A stretch of DNA of 44,656 nucleotides from an uncultured Pelagibacteraceae bacterium (lineage in GTDB: Bacteria; Pseudomonadota; Alphaproteobacteria; Pelagibacterales; Pelagibacteraceae): assembly GCA_902624185.1 (NCBI GenBank), contig CACNWU010000006.1, positions 1 through 44,656 of the forward strand, given 5' to 3'. Of this stretch, positions 1-8,434 are shown piece after piece. Position 1 is the first letter of the stretch. Each line of letters starts with the position of its first letter. The notes beneath the pieces are model-generated. The model saw only the letters and a list, made by a program, of their open reading frames with translations, was not told the DNA's origin and did no database searches. Both the position numbers and the translations under genes were made by a program.

Positions 1-813
<813 letters not shown>

Positions 814-832
814 CTAGTTTAAAGTTGTACTA

Positions 833-1087
833 TTAATTGGGCTTTACTGAAACAAAAGTTCTATCTGATTTTGTTTTTTTAAAAACAACTTTACCTTTAA
901 CTACTGAGAATATTGAGTGATCCTTACCCATACCAACATTTTCGCCTGGAAAAATCTTGGTTCCTCTTTGTCTAACAATTATATTCCCAGGTATTACAGA
1001 CTCACCACCATATTTTTTTACACCAAGTCTTCGGCCAGCACTATCTCTGCCGTTCCTCGATGATCCACCTGCTTTTTTTGTTGCCAT
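833..1087 (-). CDS. rpmA: 50S ribosomal protein L27
   Basis: L27 (84 aa, normal length) lies near the peptidyl-transferase centre of the 50S subunit. The N-terminus [16 protein letters not shown] and the following [11 protein letters not shown] are diagnostic of the family. There is no N-terminal extension before the conserved ATKKAGG, so the cleaved leader known from Firmicutes is absent. AGGAAC lies a few bases before the ATG and may act as a ribosome binding site. The gene sits 12 bases after rplU and 28 bases before obgE, so the three probably form one transcript. Confidence 0.98.
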   Translation of the reverse strand: MATKKAGGSSRNGRDSAGRRLGVKKYGGESVIPGNIIVRQRGTKIFPGENVGMGKDHSIFSVVKGKVVFKKTKSDRTFVSVKPN

Positions 1088-1099
1088 AAATGTTCCTAA

Positions 1100-1495
1100 T
1101 TATTTTTTTTCTTCTTTTTTGGCCTCTTCTTTTTTAACGGGCTTTAATTTTTCGGCCTCAGATAAAATTTTACCATCTTTTGAAAAAATTTTATTAATTC
1201 TTATCATGGAGTATTGTTGTCTATGACCATTTTTTCTTCTTGAGTTTTGTCTTCTTCTTTTTTTAAAAATTAAAATAGTTCTGTTTTTACTATTTTTTAT
1301 AAGATTTGCCTCAACCTTGGCCCCTTGAATAATTGGTAACCCAATCTCAATAGCTTTACTATCCCCATAAGCCAAAACTTCTTTAAATTCTATTTTAGTG
1401 TCAGGTTTTGAGTCTATTAATTTCTCAATCTTTAATATCTCTCCAGACCTCACTTTGTACTGTTTACCACCTGTTTGTATTACTGCGTAAGACAT
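1100..1495 (-). CDS. rplU: 50S ribosomal protein L21
   Basis: L21 binds 23S rRNA during early 50S assembly. The start MSYAVIQTGGKQYKVRSGE is the family signature and KKRRRQNSRRKNGHRQQY carries the basic C-terminal RNA-binding stretch. At 131 residues it is longer than the roughly 103 residues typical of bacterial L21. The extra 25 or so residues form a Lys/Glu-rich tail (SEAEKLKPVKKEEAKKEEKK), a low-complexity extension also common in other alphaproteobacterial L21 proteins. First gene of the rplU-rpmA-obgE set, with a sigma-70-like promoter just upstream. Confidence 0.98.
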   Translation of the reverse strand: MSYAVIQTGGKQYKVRSGEILKIEKLIDSKPDTKIEFKEVLAYGDSKAIEIGLPIIQGAKVEANLIKNSKNRTILIFKKRRRQNSRRKNGHRQQYSMIRINKIFSKDGKILSEAEKLKPVKKEEAKKEEKK

Positions 1496-1522
1496 AATGT
1501 TTATGTAATTTTTAATTAAGGC

Positions 1523-1550
1523 AATATAGTCTGAGCAGTGTTTTAGTCAA
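1523..1550 (-). promoter_or_regulatory. Sigma-70-type promoter for rplU-rpmA-obgE
   Basis: On the minus strand TTGACT (1545-1550) is followed after 16 bases by TATATT (1523-1528). The predicted start of transcription falls about 20 bases before the rplU ATG. The -35 box lies only 10 bases beyond the gloB stop codon, so the ribosomal operon appears to have its own promoter instead of reading through from gloB. No hairpin separates gloB from it. Confidence 0.6.
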
Positions 1551-1560
1551 GTAATATGAG

Positions 1561-2280
1561 CTAAAAATTATCCTTTAAATCTCTTAATTTTGAAAAGCTT
1601 TTAATATCATCGGCTCTTAAAAATATATTACATTCTAATTCATCATTTAAAATTGTTGGTATTGTAGGAAGACCATTCTCAAGTTTTTCTTTAATTTCAA
1701 TTATTTTCTTTTTTAACTTTAAATTTTCAGGATCATTTAATTTACAAAAATTTGAATTTTGAAGTGTGTACTCATGGCCACAATAAATTTCTGTTTCTCT
1801 CGGCAGTGCTTTGATTTTGGATAATGAGTCAAACATCTGTTTGTATGTTCCTTCAAAAATTCTACCACATCCTAGAGAAAATAGAGTATCACCAGTAAAA
1901 ATCTTTTTTTCATTAAAAAAATGAAAGGCAATATGTCCCGAGGTATGACCAGGAATATGATAGACTTTAGCTTCGAAACTTTCTTCTTTCCAAATTTGGT
2001 TATCAGAGACAAGAATATCAATTTCCGGTATCCGATCTTTGTCTCCTTTAAAACCCACAATTTTAGAGTTATATCTTTTTTTTAGTTCTTGATTTCCACC
2101 GACATGATCATAGTGATGATGGGTATTAAGAATAAATCTTAAATTAATTTTATTTTTTTCAATGAAATCAATTATTGGTTTTGCTTCACTAGGATCTATT
2201 ACACAAGCATTTTTGCTTACTTCATCGACAATTACATAACTATAATTATCTTGAAGACATTTAATTATTCTAATTTCCAT
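1561..2280 (-). CDS. gloB: Hydroxyacylglutathione hydrolase (glyoxalase II)
   Basis: Glyoxalase II hydrolyses S-lactoylglutathione to lactate and glutathione, ending methylglyoxal detoxification in the cytoplasm. The metallo-beta-lactamase motif THHHYDH is at residues 53-59, with metal ligands expected at His54, His56, Asp58 and His59. Further ligand motifs are HIPGHTSGH and FTGDTLF. I place the start at the ATG at 2280 (MEIRIIKCLQDNYSY, 239 aa) because that is where family homology begins. A longer frame reaching 2346 would run backwards through the end of metW and carries no recognisable domain. It begins one base after the metW stop, so it probably belongs to the metX-metW transcript. Confidence 0.93.
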   Translation of the reverse strand: MEIRIIKCLQDNYSYVIVDEVSKNACVIDPSEAKPIIDFIEKNKINLRFILNTHHHYDHVGGNQELKKRYNSKIVGFKGDKDRIPEIDILVSDNQIWKEESFEAKVYHIPGHTSGHIAFHFFNEKKIFTGDTLFSLGCGRIFEGTYKQMFDSLSKIKALPRETEIYCGHEYTLQNSNFCKLNDPENLKLKKKIIEIKEKLENGLPTIPTILNDELECNIFLRADDIKSFSKLRDLKDNF

Positions 2281-2281
2281 G

Positions 2282-2878
2282 TTATTTTTCAATCTGAAAA
2301 ATCCCGAGTTCTGCAAATAAATTCTTAAAAAAAAGATTTGAAACATTAATATTTGAAACTTTTTTATCCTTTAAAGCTAAAGATTTAGAAATTTTAAAAT
2401 TTACAATTTTTGAAAACTTAACAAAATCTTTAATTGTACACATATGTATGTTTGGCGTATTATACCAATTGTTTGGCAGCGTTTTAGTAACAGGCATGGT
2501 TCCATGAGTTAACAAGTCAAATCTTACTTTCCAATGTCCAAAATTGGGAATTGTCACAATTGCTTTTTTTCCAACTCTTAAAAGTTCTTTAATAACAATT
2601 TCGGGATTTACAAAAGCTTGTAATGTTTGTCCTAAAATAACGTAGTCAAAAGAATCTTTAGGAAATTGTTTAAGGTCTACTTCAGCGTTACCTTCAATAA
2701 CTGTTAAACCTTTCGATATACAAATCTGAACTTTATCTTTTGATATTTCAATCCCCCTTATATTTACTTCTTTGTTCTTTTTTAAAAACTCCATCAAAGT
2801 TCCATCGTCACAACCAACGTCTAGAACAGATGTTTTTTTTTCAATCATAGCTGCAATTACCTTATATTCTGGTTTCAT
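2282..2878 (-). CDS. metW: Methionine biosynthesis protein MetW
   Basis: MetW (198 aa) is a methyltransferase-fold protein that partners MetX in proteobacterial methionine synthesis. In several proteobacteria MetX needs MetW for full activity. The SAM-binding-like motif VLDVGCDDGTL spans residues 18-28, followed by FDYVILGQTLQ and the MetW-typical segment TIPNFGHWKVR and NNWYNTPNIH. It starts three bases after the metX stop, which is the conserved metX-metW pairing. The SAM-II riboswitch upstream of metX should therefore control it as well. Confidence 0.95.
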   Translation of the reverse strand: MKPEYKVIAAMIEKKTSVLDVGCDDGTLMEFLKKNKEVNIRGIEISKDKVQICISKGLTVIEGNAEVDLKQFPKDSFDYVILGQTLQAFVNPEIVIKELLRVGKKAIVTIPNFGHWKVRFDLLTHGTMPVTKTLPNNWYNTPNIHMCTIKDFVKFSKIVNFKISKSLALKDKKVSNINVSNLFFKNLFAELGIFQIEK

Positions 2879-2881
2879 AAA

Positions 2882-3997
2882 TTACTCTGAATATGATTTA
2901 TCTAAAAAGTTTTTAAGAGCTTTTAAAAAATCTGGAACATCTAATAAGAAAGAATCATGCCCTTTGTCTGACTCTATTTCTACAAAACCTACATCTGCTC
3001 CAATAGCATTTAAAGCAATGACTATATCTTTATTTTCTTGTGTGGGATAAAGCCAATCTGAAGTAAAAGATATTACAAAAAATTTTGCTTTTGTATCTTT
3101 GAAAGCATCTGATAAATTTCCATTATATTGTTTTACCAAATCAAAATAATCCATAGCCCTAGTAATATATAGATAGCTATTAGCATCAAATCGATCAACA
3201 AAAACAGATCCTTGATATCTTAAGTAGCTTTCTATTTGAAAGTCAGCATCAAAACCAAATTTAAGATCATCACGTTCTTGAAGTTTTCTACCAAATTTTT
3301 CTTGAAGACCCTTCTTTGATAAATAGGTAATATGTGCTGCCATTCTTGCAACTGCCAAACCTTTATTTGGAATAATTTTTTTTGAGGAATATTCACCATT
3401 TGACCAATTGTGATCAGCAGTTATAGCCTGTCTTCCAAGTTCATTTAAAGCAATATTTTGAGCTGAATGACTTGAAGTACACGCAATGGGTACAGCTGTT
3501 TTTGTTTTATCTGGAAAGTTGCTTACAAACTGTAGGACTTGCATTCCGCCCATTGAGCCACCAACAACTGAAAATAGTTTTTTTATTCCAAAATGATCTA
3601 ACAAATTTACTTGAGCGTTAACAATATCATTTATCGTAATGACAGGAAAATCCGTACCATAAATTTTTTTTGTTTCGGGATTTTCATGGCTTGGACCAAA
3701 TGAACCCATACATCCCCCAATTACATTTGCACATATTACAAAATATTTGTTTGTATTTATCGATTTATCTGGACCTACCGCATAAGACCACCATCCATCC
3801 TTATTAGTCACTGGGTTTAATCCTGTAACAAATTGATCTCCAGTTAAAGCATGACAAACCAGAATTGCGTTATCTTTCTTTTCATTTAGAGAACCATAAG
3901 TCTCATATGCTAGGGGGTAATCATTAATAGTTAGACCACAATCTAACTTTAAAGGTTTCTTAACAATTAGTAATTTAATATTTTCTCTATTATTCAT
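2882..3997 (-). CDS. metX: Homoserine O-acyltransferase MetX
   Basis: MetX (371 aa) is an alpha/beta-hydrolase-fold enzyme that acylates homoserine, the entry step to methionine. Whether the acyl donor is acetyl-CoA or succinyl-CoA cannot be decided from what I can see. The nucleophile elbow GGSMGG is at residues 146-151 (Ser148). The other expected catalytic residues are the Asp in FTSDWLYP and the His in KGHDSFLLD. Other family motifs are CHALTGD and GGCMGSFGPS. The 5' leader holds a SAM-II-type riboswitch directly after a strong promoter, so feedback by S-adenosylmethionine is likely. No clear Shine-Dalgarno sequence precedes the ATG. Confidence 0.96.
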   Translation of the reverse strand: MNNRENIKLLIVKKPLKLDCGLTINDYPLAYETYGSLNEKKDNAILVCHALTGDQFVTGLNPVTNKDGWWSYAVGPDKSINTNKYFVICANVIGGCMGSFGPSHENPETKKIYGTDFPVITINDIVNAQVNLLDHFGIKKLFSVVGGSMGGMQVLQFVSNFPDKTKTAVPIACTSSHSAQNIALNELGRQAITADHNWSNGEYSSKKIIPNKGLAVARMAAHITYLSKKGLQEKFGRKLQERDDLKFGFDADFQIESYLRYQGSVFVDRFDANSYLYITRAMDYFDLVKQYNGNLSDAFKDTKAKFFVISFTSDWLYPTQENKDIVIALNAIGADVGFVEIESDKGHDSFLLDVPDFLKALKNFLDKSYSE

Positions 3998-4012
3998 AAC
4001 AAAGGTCTAAAA

Positions 4013-4070
4013 ACTGAATTGTGAGAAAAAAACTTTTTTAGCGGTTTTTTTAAAGCGCTCGCAATTCAGT
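4013..4070 (-). promoter_or_regulatory. Inverted repeat competing with the SAM-II aptamer (expression platform)
   Basis: Read on the minus strand, the aptamer segment ACTGAATTGCGAG (4058-4070) is complementary at 12 of 13 positions to the downstream segment CTCACAATTCAGT (4013-4025), with one C/A mismatch. The upstream arm contains pseudoknot-loop nucleotides and most of the 3' strand of aptamer stem P1, so this hairpin and the ligand-bound aptamer cannot coexist. The downstream arm runs straight into a T5 tract, then the metX ATG 15 bases beyond the arm. It could be an intrinsic terminator or a translational switch; the direction of control is not settled by sequence. Confidence 0.65.
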
Positions 4071-4082
4071 TAAATCAGCGCA
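4033..4082 (-). promoter_or_regulatory. SAM-II riboswitch aptamer upstream of metX
   Basis: The minus strand reads GCGCTGATTTAAC, then TTGCGAGCGC, then GCTAAAAAAG after an A-rich linker. This closely follows the SAM-II (metA motif) class, an H-type pseudoknot that binds S-adenosylmethionine and is known upstream of metA/metX in alphaproteobacteria. Stem P1 is GCGCU paired with AGCGC. The conserved GAUUUAAC loop and the 3' GCUAAAAA strand of the pseudoknot are both present. The predicted transcription start lies at the 5' edge of the aptamer. Confidence 0.9.
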
Positions 4083-4087
4083 TAAAT

Positions 4088-4116
4088 TTTGTACAAGATG
4101 TTATTTAGTATGTCAA
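4088..4116 (-). promoter_or_regulatory. Sigma-70-type promoter for metX-metW
   Basis: Perfect -35 box TTGACA (4111-4116), a 17-base spacer and TACAAA (4088-4093) on the minus strand. Transcription should begin near 4081, so the RNA opens almost exactly with the SAM-II aptamer. This is among the closest matches to consensus in the window. Confidence 0.75.
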
Positions 4117-4189
4117 TTTTTTAAATATTGTCACTAATGCTATATAAATAATTGATATTTTATTTATAAAGAGTCTTAAATTTAAAAAA

Positions 4190-5275
4190 ATGACAAATTT
4201 ACGATTTAGAAAATTAAAGATTGATGCTTATAAACCAGGCAAATCTCAAGTCAAAAAATTAAAAAAAGTCATAAAACTTTCAGCTAACGAGTCTGCTTTA
4301 GGATTTAGCCCAAAAGTTAAGAAAGTTTTATTAAGTAAAAATCTCAATTTTTTCAGATACCCGGATGGCAAGTCAAAAAGACTAAGAATTCAAATATCTA
4401 AAAAGTTCAAGTGTAATAAAGACAGAATTATTTGTGGTGCAGGCTCTGATGAAGTTATTCAAATGTTGTGTCAGCTATTCTTGAGAGAAGATGATGAGGT
4501 AATTGTTCCACAATTCAGTTTTTTAATGTATAGAATTTATTCAAAAATTGTTGGAGCTAAAGTAATTTTTGCTAAAGAAAAAAATTACAAAGTGTCGGTT
4601 GATGAAATACTTAAAAAAGTTTCAAAAAAAACAAAATTAGTCTTTTTAGCTAACCCAAATAATCCAACAGGCACATACCTTAATAAGTTTGAAATAATAA
4701 CACTTAGAAAAAAATTGAGAAAAAATATATTATTAGTGATAGATGATGCTTATGCGGAGTATATGAAAAATTCAGATTATAAATCTGGGCTTAACTTATT
4801 TAAAAATAAAAAAAATGTTTTTATTTTGAGAACATTTTCAAAAATATATGGTCTAGCCTCCTTGAGAATCGGCTGGGGTTATGGACCTAAAGAAATTATT
4901 AATGCATTAAATTTGATTAAACCTCCATTTAATGTGAGTGAAATTGCACAAAAAGCAGCAATAGAATCCCTGAAGGATAATAAATTCATATCGCACTCCA
5001 TAAAGCACAATATAATTTACGCAAAAAAAATTAAAAAGTTTCTTAGTAAATACAATATCGATACAAATAATATATCTGCAAATTTTTTACTATTAGATTT
5101 TTCAAATTGTAAATTAAAGTCTAAAAACTTTTATCTAAAATTGAAAAAAAAAGGTATAATTTTGAGATCGACTGAAGATGGTTATAAAATAAAAAATATG
5201 TTGAGATTAACAATTGGTTCAAGAGCTGATAATATCAAATTTATGCAAGCCACAGAAAGTATATTTAAAAAATGA
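4190..5275 (+). CDS. hisC: Histidinol-phosphate aminotransferase (HisC family)
   Basis: Class I/II PLP-dependent aminotransferase (361 aa) converting imidazole-acetol phosphate to histidinol phosphate. Many HisC proteins also transaminate aromatic keto acids. Seen: substrate and cofactor motifs ANES (residues 32-35), GAGSDEVI (83-90), NPNNPTG (155-161) and IDDAYAEY (184-191). The PLP Schiff-base lysine is Lys218 in RTFSKIYGLASLRIGWG. The stop overlaps the tyrA start by 4 bases (ATGA), and pairing with prephenate dehydrogenase suggests a role in tyrosine/phenylalanine synthesis as well as, or instead of, histidine. The metX-metW set is divergent from it across a 192-base gap, a neighbourhood seen in other alphaproteobacteria. 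Confidence 0.93.
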   Translation: MTNLRFRKLKIDAYKPGKSQVKKLKKVIKLSANESALGFSPKVKKVLLSKNLNFFRYPDGKSKRLRIQISKKFKCNKDRIICGAGSDEVIQMLCQLFLREDDEVIVPQFSFLMYRIYSKIVGAKVIFAKEKNYKVSVDEILKKVSKKTKLVFLANPNNPTGTYLNKFEIITLRKKLRKNILLVIDDAYAEYMKNSDYKSGLNLFKNKKNVFILRTFSKIYGLASLRIGWGYGPKEIINALNLIKPPFNVSEIAQKAAIESLKDNKFISHSIKHNIIYAKKIKKFLSKYNIDTNNISANFLLLDFSNCKLKSKNFYLKLKKKGIILRSTEDGYKIKNMLRLTIGSRADNIKFMQATESIFKK

Positions 5276-6165
5276 AAAATATTTTAATTATTGGTTGTGG
5301 ATTGTTAGGGTCATCTCTGCTGAGAAAAATTTACAAAAAAAAAATTGCAAAGAAAGTTTTTGTATACGAAAAATCTAAAAAAAATATTTCAAAATTTAAA
5401 AAATTAAAATTACCAGGAATATTAGTAAAACGGCCAGAAGATGCAGTCATGAAATCTAATTTAATTATTATATGTGCCCCTATGAGTGAATATAAAAATA
5501 TTATTCTTAAACTTAATGATTCTTTAACTCAAAAACATTTTATTACTGACGTAGGTTCTTCAAAATTAAAATCATTGATAATTATAAGGAAAAATTTGAA
5601 AAAAGGTGTTATTTGGGTCCCAAGCCATCCGATTGCTGGATCAGAAGTAAGTGGTCCAGAACATGGAAAAGAAAATCTTTTTAAAGACAGATGGTGTATC
5701 CTTATAAAGGAAAAAAGAACTAAAGCTAAGCATATAAAATTTCTAAGCTCTTTCTGGAAAAAAATTGGGTCTAAAATAGTTACTATGAACTCAGAAAAAC
5801 ATGATAAAATTTTTTCAATAACTAGCCATCTACCTCATTTAATAGCTTACAATTTAGTAAAATCGGCTCAAGATTTTCAAAAAAAACAAAAGTTTGATTT
5901 GATAAAGTATAGCGCAGGAGGTTTGAGGGACTTTTCAAGAATTGCAGCCTCTAATGAAATTATGTGGAGGGATATTTTTTTTGACAATAAACAAAATGTC
6001 TCTAAAGCTATTGATTTATTTATTAAAAATCTTATTGAATTTAAAAAAGATATTAATTCGAAAAAAAATAAATCAATTTTAAAAAAATTGACTCAAACTA
6101 AAAAAGTAAGGACTCAAATTATAAGATTTAAACAAGATATTAATAAGCCAGATTTTGGTAGATAA
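5272..6165 (+). CDS. tyrA: Prephenate/arogenate dehydrogenase
   Basis: TyrA-family NAD(P)-dependent dehydrogenase (297 aa) performing the oxidative decarboxylation of prephenate or arogenate in tyrosine synthesis. The N-terminal Rossmann motif IIGCGLLGSSLL covers residues 6-17. Family motifs VPSHPIAGSEVSGPEHG and ITSHLPHLIAYNL (with the expected catalytic His) follow, then the dimerising helical domain with SAGGLRDFSRIA. No chorismate mutase or ACT domain is fused. It is coupled to hisC by a 4-base overlap, so the aminotransferase and dehydrogenase are probably made together. Its stop is one base from the end of the convergent TPR/sulfotransferase gene, leaving no room for a terminator. Confidence 0.92.
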   Translation: MKNILIIGCGLLGSSLLRKIYKKKIAKKVFVYEKSKKNISKFKKLKLPGILVKRPEDAVMKSNLIIICAPMSEYKNIILKLNDSLTQKHFITDVGSSKLKSLIIIRKNLKKGVIWVPSHPIAGSEVSGPEHGKENLFKDRWCILIKEKRTKAKHIKFLSSFWKKIGSKIVTMNSEKHDKIFSITSHLPHLIAYNLVKSAQDFQKKQKFDLIKYSAGGLRDFSRIAASNEIMWRDIFFDNKQNVSKAIDLFIKNLIEFKKDINSKKNKSILKKLTQTKKVRTQIIRFKQDINKPDFGR

Positions 6166-6166
6166 T

Positions 6167-7699
6167 TCAGTATTTGATATTTTCTACTAATTCTTTAAGA
6201 AACTCTTTATAAATTTCAGATTGTTTGATTGCAGACTTATATATCGGCCTTCTTGCCTGTGATGAACTTGCAGTTTTAATTGATCTTGTATTTTTGTGGT
6301 GGTTTAGACAATTTTCGTCCCAATTTAATTCACAATAATCTAAAAGTTTAGATATTTCTTTTTTGGGATTACTGATCAAATTTTCGTAGTTCATATCATA
6401 AATAAATTTTGGGAATTTTTCCCTCCAAAAAGAAAGTAATTCTTCATAAGCATTATAAAAATTAGCAATATCTTTAAGGTTATTGGAAAAATGTAATGCA
6501 CCTGAAAAATAATTTTTGAAGATTGACCAAGAAACATCTATTGAGTCTCTTTTACAATTAATAATTTTTGCTGCTGGGAAAATATATTTTATAAAACCAA
6601 TATACCTAAAATTTAGAGGGGCTTTATCAGTAAAGAAGGTTTTTTCCTTATCTAAAAAAGAAATCTTATTAAAATATTCTCTTTCAGAAATTGAGAGTAA
6701 TTCTTGAAAGTTTATGCCATTATTGACATTATCTAGAAAATACTTTTTTATCATTTTATCTAAAAATACTAATTCGCCACCACCAAAAACATTTTTATGT
6801 GATGACAATATTTGTTCAATTAACGAGGTACCAGATCTTGGCATACCAACAATAAAAATTATTTTTCTATCATCAGTTTTTTTTACTTCCTTTAATTTAT
6901 TAAAGGGAAATTTCCTTATTTTTTGGAAAATTTCCTCATCTCTTTCAAAATTGTATTTTGAAATATCTTTTATAATTTTATTACCTTTAGAAAAATGAGT
7001 AAATGATTTTTTATAATCTTTAATATCTTCATAATATTTTCCTAAACCAAAATATAAGTGAGAGGATTGTAGTTGATTCATATCATTGTTTGATAGTTTA
7101 TTTTTCATTTGATTAAAATGTTCGTGATTTTCATCGTATTTAATAATATTTGAATAAATTCTATCAGCTTCGGTAAAATTTGGCTGATAAATTTGAATTT
7201 TTTTAAGATACTTTTTTGCATTTTCAAAATCTCCCAACGACTCATAACTAAGAGATAAATTAAATAAAACAGGAACAAGATCTTCTTTTATTGATAAGCA
7301 TTTTTTGTAAAAACTAATTGCCTCTTCAGTAAAATTTAAATCACGTTTTAAATTTCCCAAATTATTAATAATATTTATATATTTAGGTTCAACTTCAAGG
7401 CCTCTTTTAAAAAAGTATTCTGCTTTGTCAAAATTATCAAGTCTGTAATGGCTTACACCCATATTATTTAAAAAGTGAGGATTTTTGGGATTTGCTTTTA
7501 AGGCTTGGTCCATTATTTCTATAGCTTCATTAAATTTACCTAAATTTTGGTATGCAATACAAAGTATATTAAAAAAAACTTGATGTTTTCTTTTTTTAAG
7601 TAAAGTTTTAGACTCAATTATAACATCTTCAAACAAACCAGCTTTTAATTTGTTGTTAAGAATTTCAAATTTTTTTTTTAATTCAGTATCTGAAATCAT
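6167..7699 (-). CDS. TPR-repeat sulfotransferase-family protein
   Basis: Two-part protein of 510 aa. Residues 1-260 are tetratricopeptide repeats, for example units around NPKNPHFLNNMGVSHYRLDN and the following 34-residue periods. Residues 280-510 form a sulfotransferase domain with the PAPS-binding loop VGMPRSGTSLIEQIL at about 284-298 and a 3'-phosphate-binding-like INCKRDSIDVSWS segment. Such TPR-sulfotransferases are frequent in marine alphaproteobacteria; acceptors are unknown. I see no signal peptide, so it is likely cytoplasmic. The ATG is immediately next to the stop of the NlpC/P60 gene upstream, so it is probably the last gene of the trkH-ampG-nlpC set. Confidence 0.85.
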   Translation of the reverse strand: MISDTELKKKFEILNNKLKAGLFEDVIIESKTLLKKRKHQVFFNILCIAYQNLGKFNEAIEIMDQALKANPKNPHFLNNMGVSHYRLDNFDKAEYFFKRGLEVEPKYINIINNLGNLKRDLNFTEEAISFYKKCLSIKEDLVPVLFNLSLSYESLGDFENAKKYLKKIQIYQPNFTEADRIYSNIIKYDENHEHFNQMKNKLSNNDMNQLQSSHLYFGLGKYYEDIKDYKKSFTHFSKGNKIIKDISKYNFERDEEIFQKIRKFPFNKLKEVKKTDDRKIIFIVGMPRSGTSLIEQILSSHKNVFGGGELVFLDKMIKKYFLDNVNNGINFQELLSISEREYFNKISFLDKEKTFFTDKAPLNFRYIGFIKYIFPAAKIINCKRDSIDVSWSIFKNYFSGALHFSNNLKDIANFYNAYEELLSFWREKFPKFIYDMNYENLISNPKKEISKLLDYCELNWDENCLNHHKNTRSIKTASSSQARRPIYKSAIKQSEIYKEFLKELVENIKY

Positions 7700-8434
7700 C
7701 TATATTTTAATTGGTTTTAATTTTGTTGTCTGAAAAATTTTATCTATTGTTTTATTAATATCCATTATTAAAACCTTCTTTTTAGGACCGTATGCATGAA
7801 TTAATTTTTTTTTAGTCAAGCAAAAAGCCACATGTCCCTTCCAAAAAATAATATTTTTTTTACGTAAAAACTTAATTTTTTTTTTCTTACAAAATTTAAT
7901 TTGATCTTTTGTATCTCTCGGAAAAAAAATTCTATTATAGTAAAAAAAAATTTGAATTAAAGCTGAACAATCGATACCATTCACAGTTTTTCCACCCCAT
8001 AGATATTTTGTATTTAAAAATAATTTAAAAATTTTTGAAAAATCTTTTTCATAATGGTTAATATCCTTTAGATCATTTCTTCTAATCCATTTATTTTTTT
8101 CAAATTCAACGTATTTTTTATGGGTATTTTTTATTGAAACTCCTGAAGCAAAATATAAAAAATTTTTTATCGGAAGAAATTTATTTTTTTTTTTTTTAAA
8201 AATTTGTGATTTAATTTTGTAAACCTTATATTTTGGATTAAAGTTTTTATCATAATCAGAATTTTTTATAAAACCAGTATAATTGTCAAAATAAGTTTTT
8301 ATTTTTATCCAATTTTTTTTTTTAGATAAAATTTTAAATTTTTCACCATATAAAATTTGAGAGACAACTTCAGCATTTAATGAAGGTCTTAAATTTAAAT
8401 TTGTTACAGGTTTTTTAAAAAAATTATTTTTCAC
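7700..8434 (-). CDS. NlpC/P60-family cell-wall peptidase with SH3-like domain
   Basis: C40-type cysteine peptidase (244 aa). An SH3-like region occupies residues 8-60 (NLNLRPSLNAEVVSQ, then GFIKN). The catalytic domain has LWGGKTVNGIDCSALIQIFF with Cys156, and GHVAFCL with His201. This layout resembles dipeptidyl-peptidase VI/YkfC enzymes, which trim L-Ala-gamma-D-Glu-containing muropeptides. There is no signal peptide, consistent with cytoplasmic recycling. It starts with GTG inside the end of ampG (11-base overlap), and AmpG imports muropeptides, which supports a joint recycling role. The coding strand contains a run of 14 adenines (8184-8197), which could cause slippage. Confidence 0.85.
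   Translation of the reverse strand: MKNNFFKKPVTNLNLRPSLNAEVVSQILYGEKFKILSKKKNWIKIKTYFDNYTGFIKNSDYDKNFNPKYKVYKIKSQIFKKKKNKFLPIKNFLYFASGVSIKNTHKKYVEFEKNKWIRRNDLKDINHYEKDFSKIFKLFLNTKYLWGGKTVNGIDCSALIQIFFYYNRIFFPRDTKDQIKFCKKKKIKFLRKKNIIFWKGHVAFCLTKKKLIHAYGPKKKVLIMDINKTIDKIFQTTKLKPIKI

Noticed and set aside
957-1226. Open frame of 89 codons on the plus strand
   Set aside because: Antisense to rpmA and rplU, both certain ribosomal protein genes; no homology seen.
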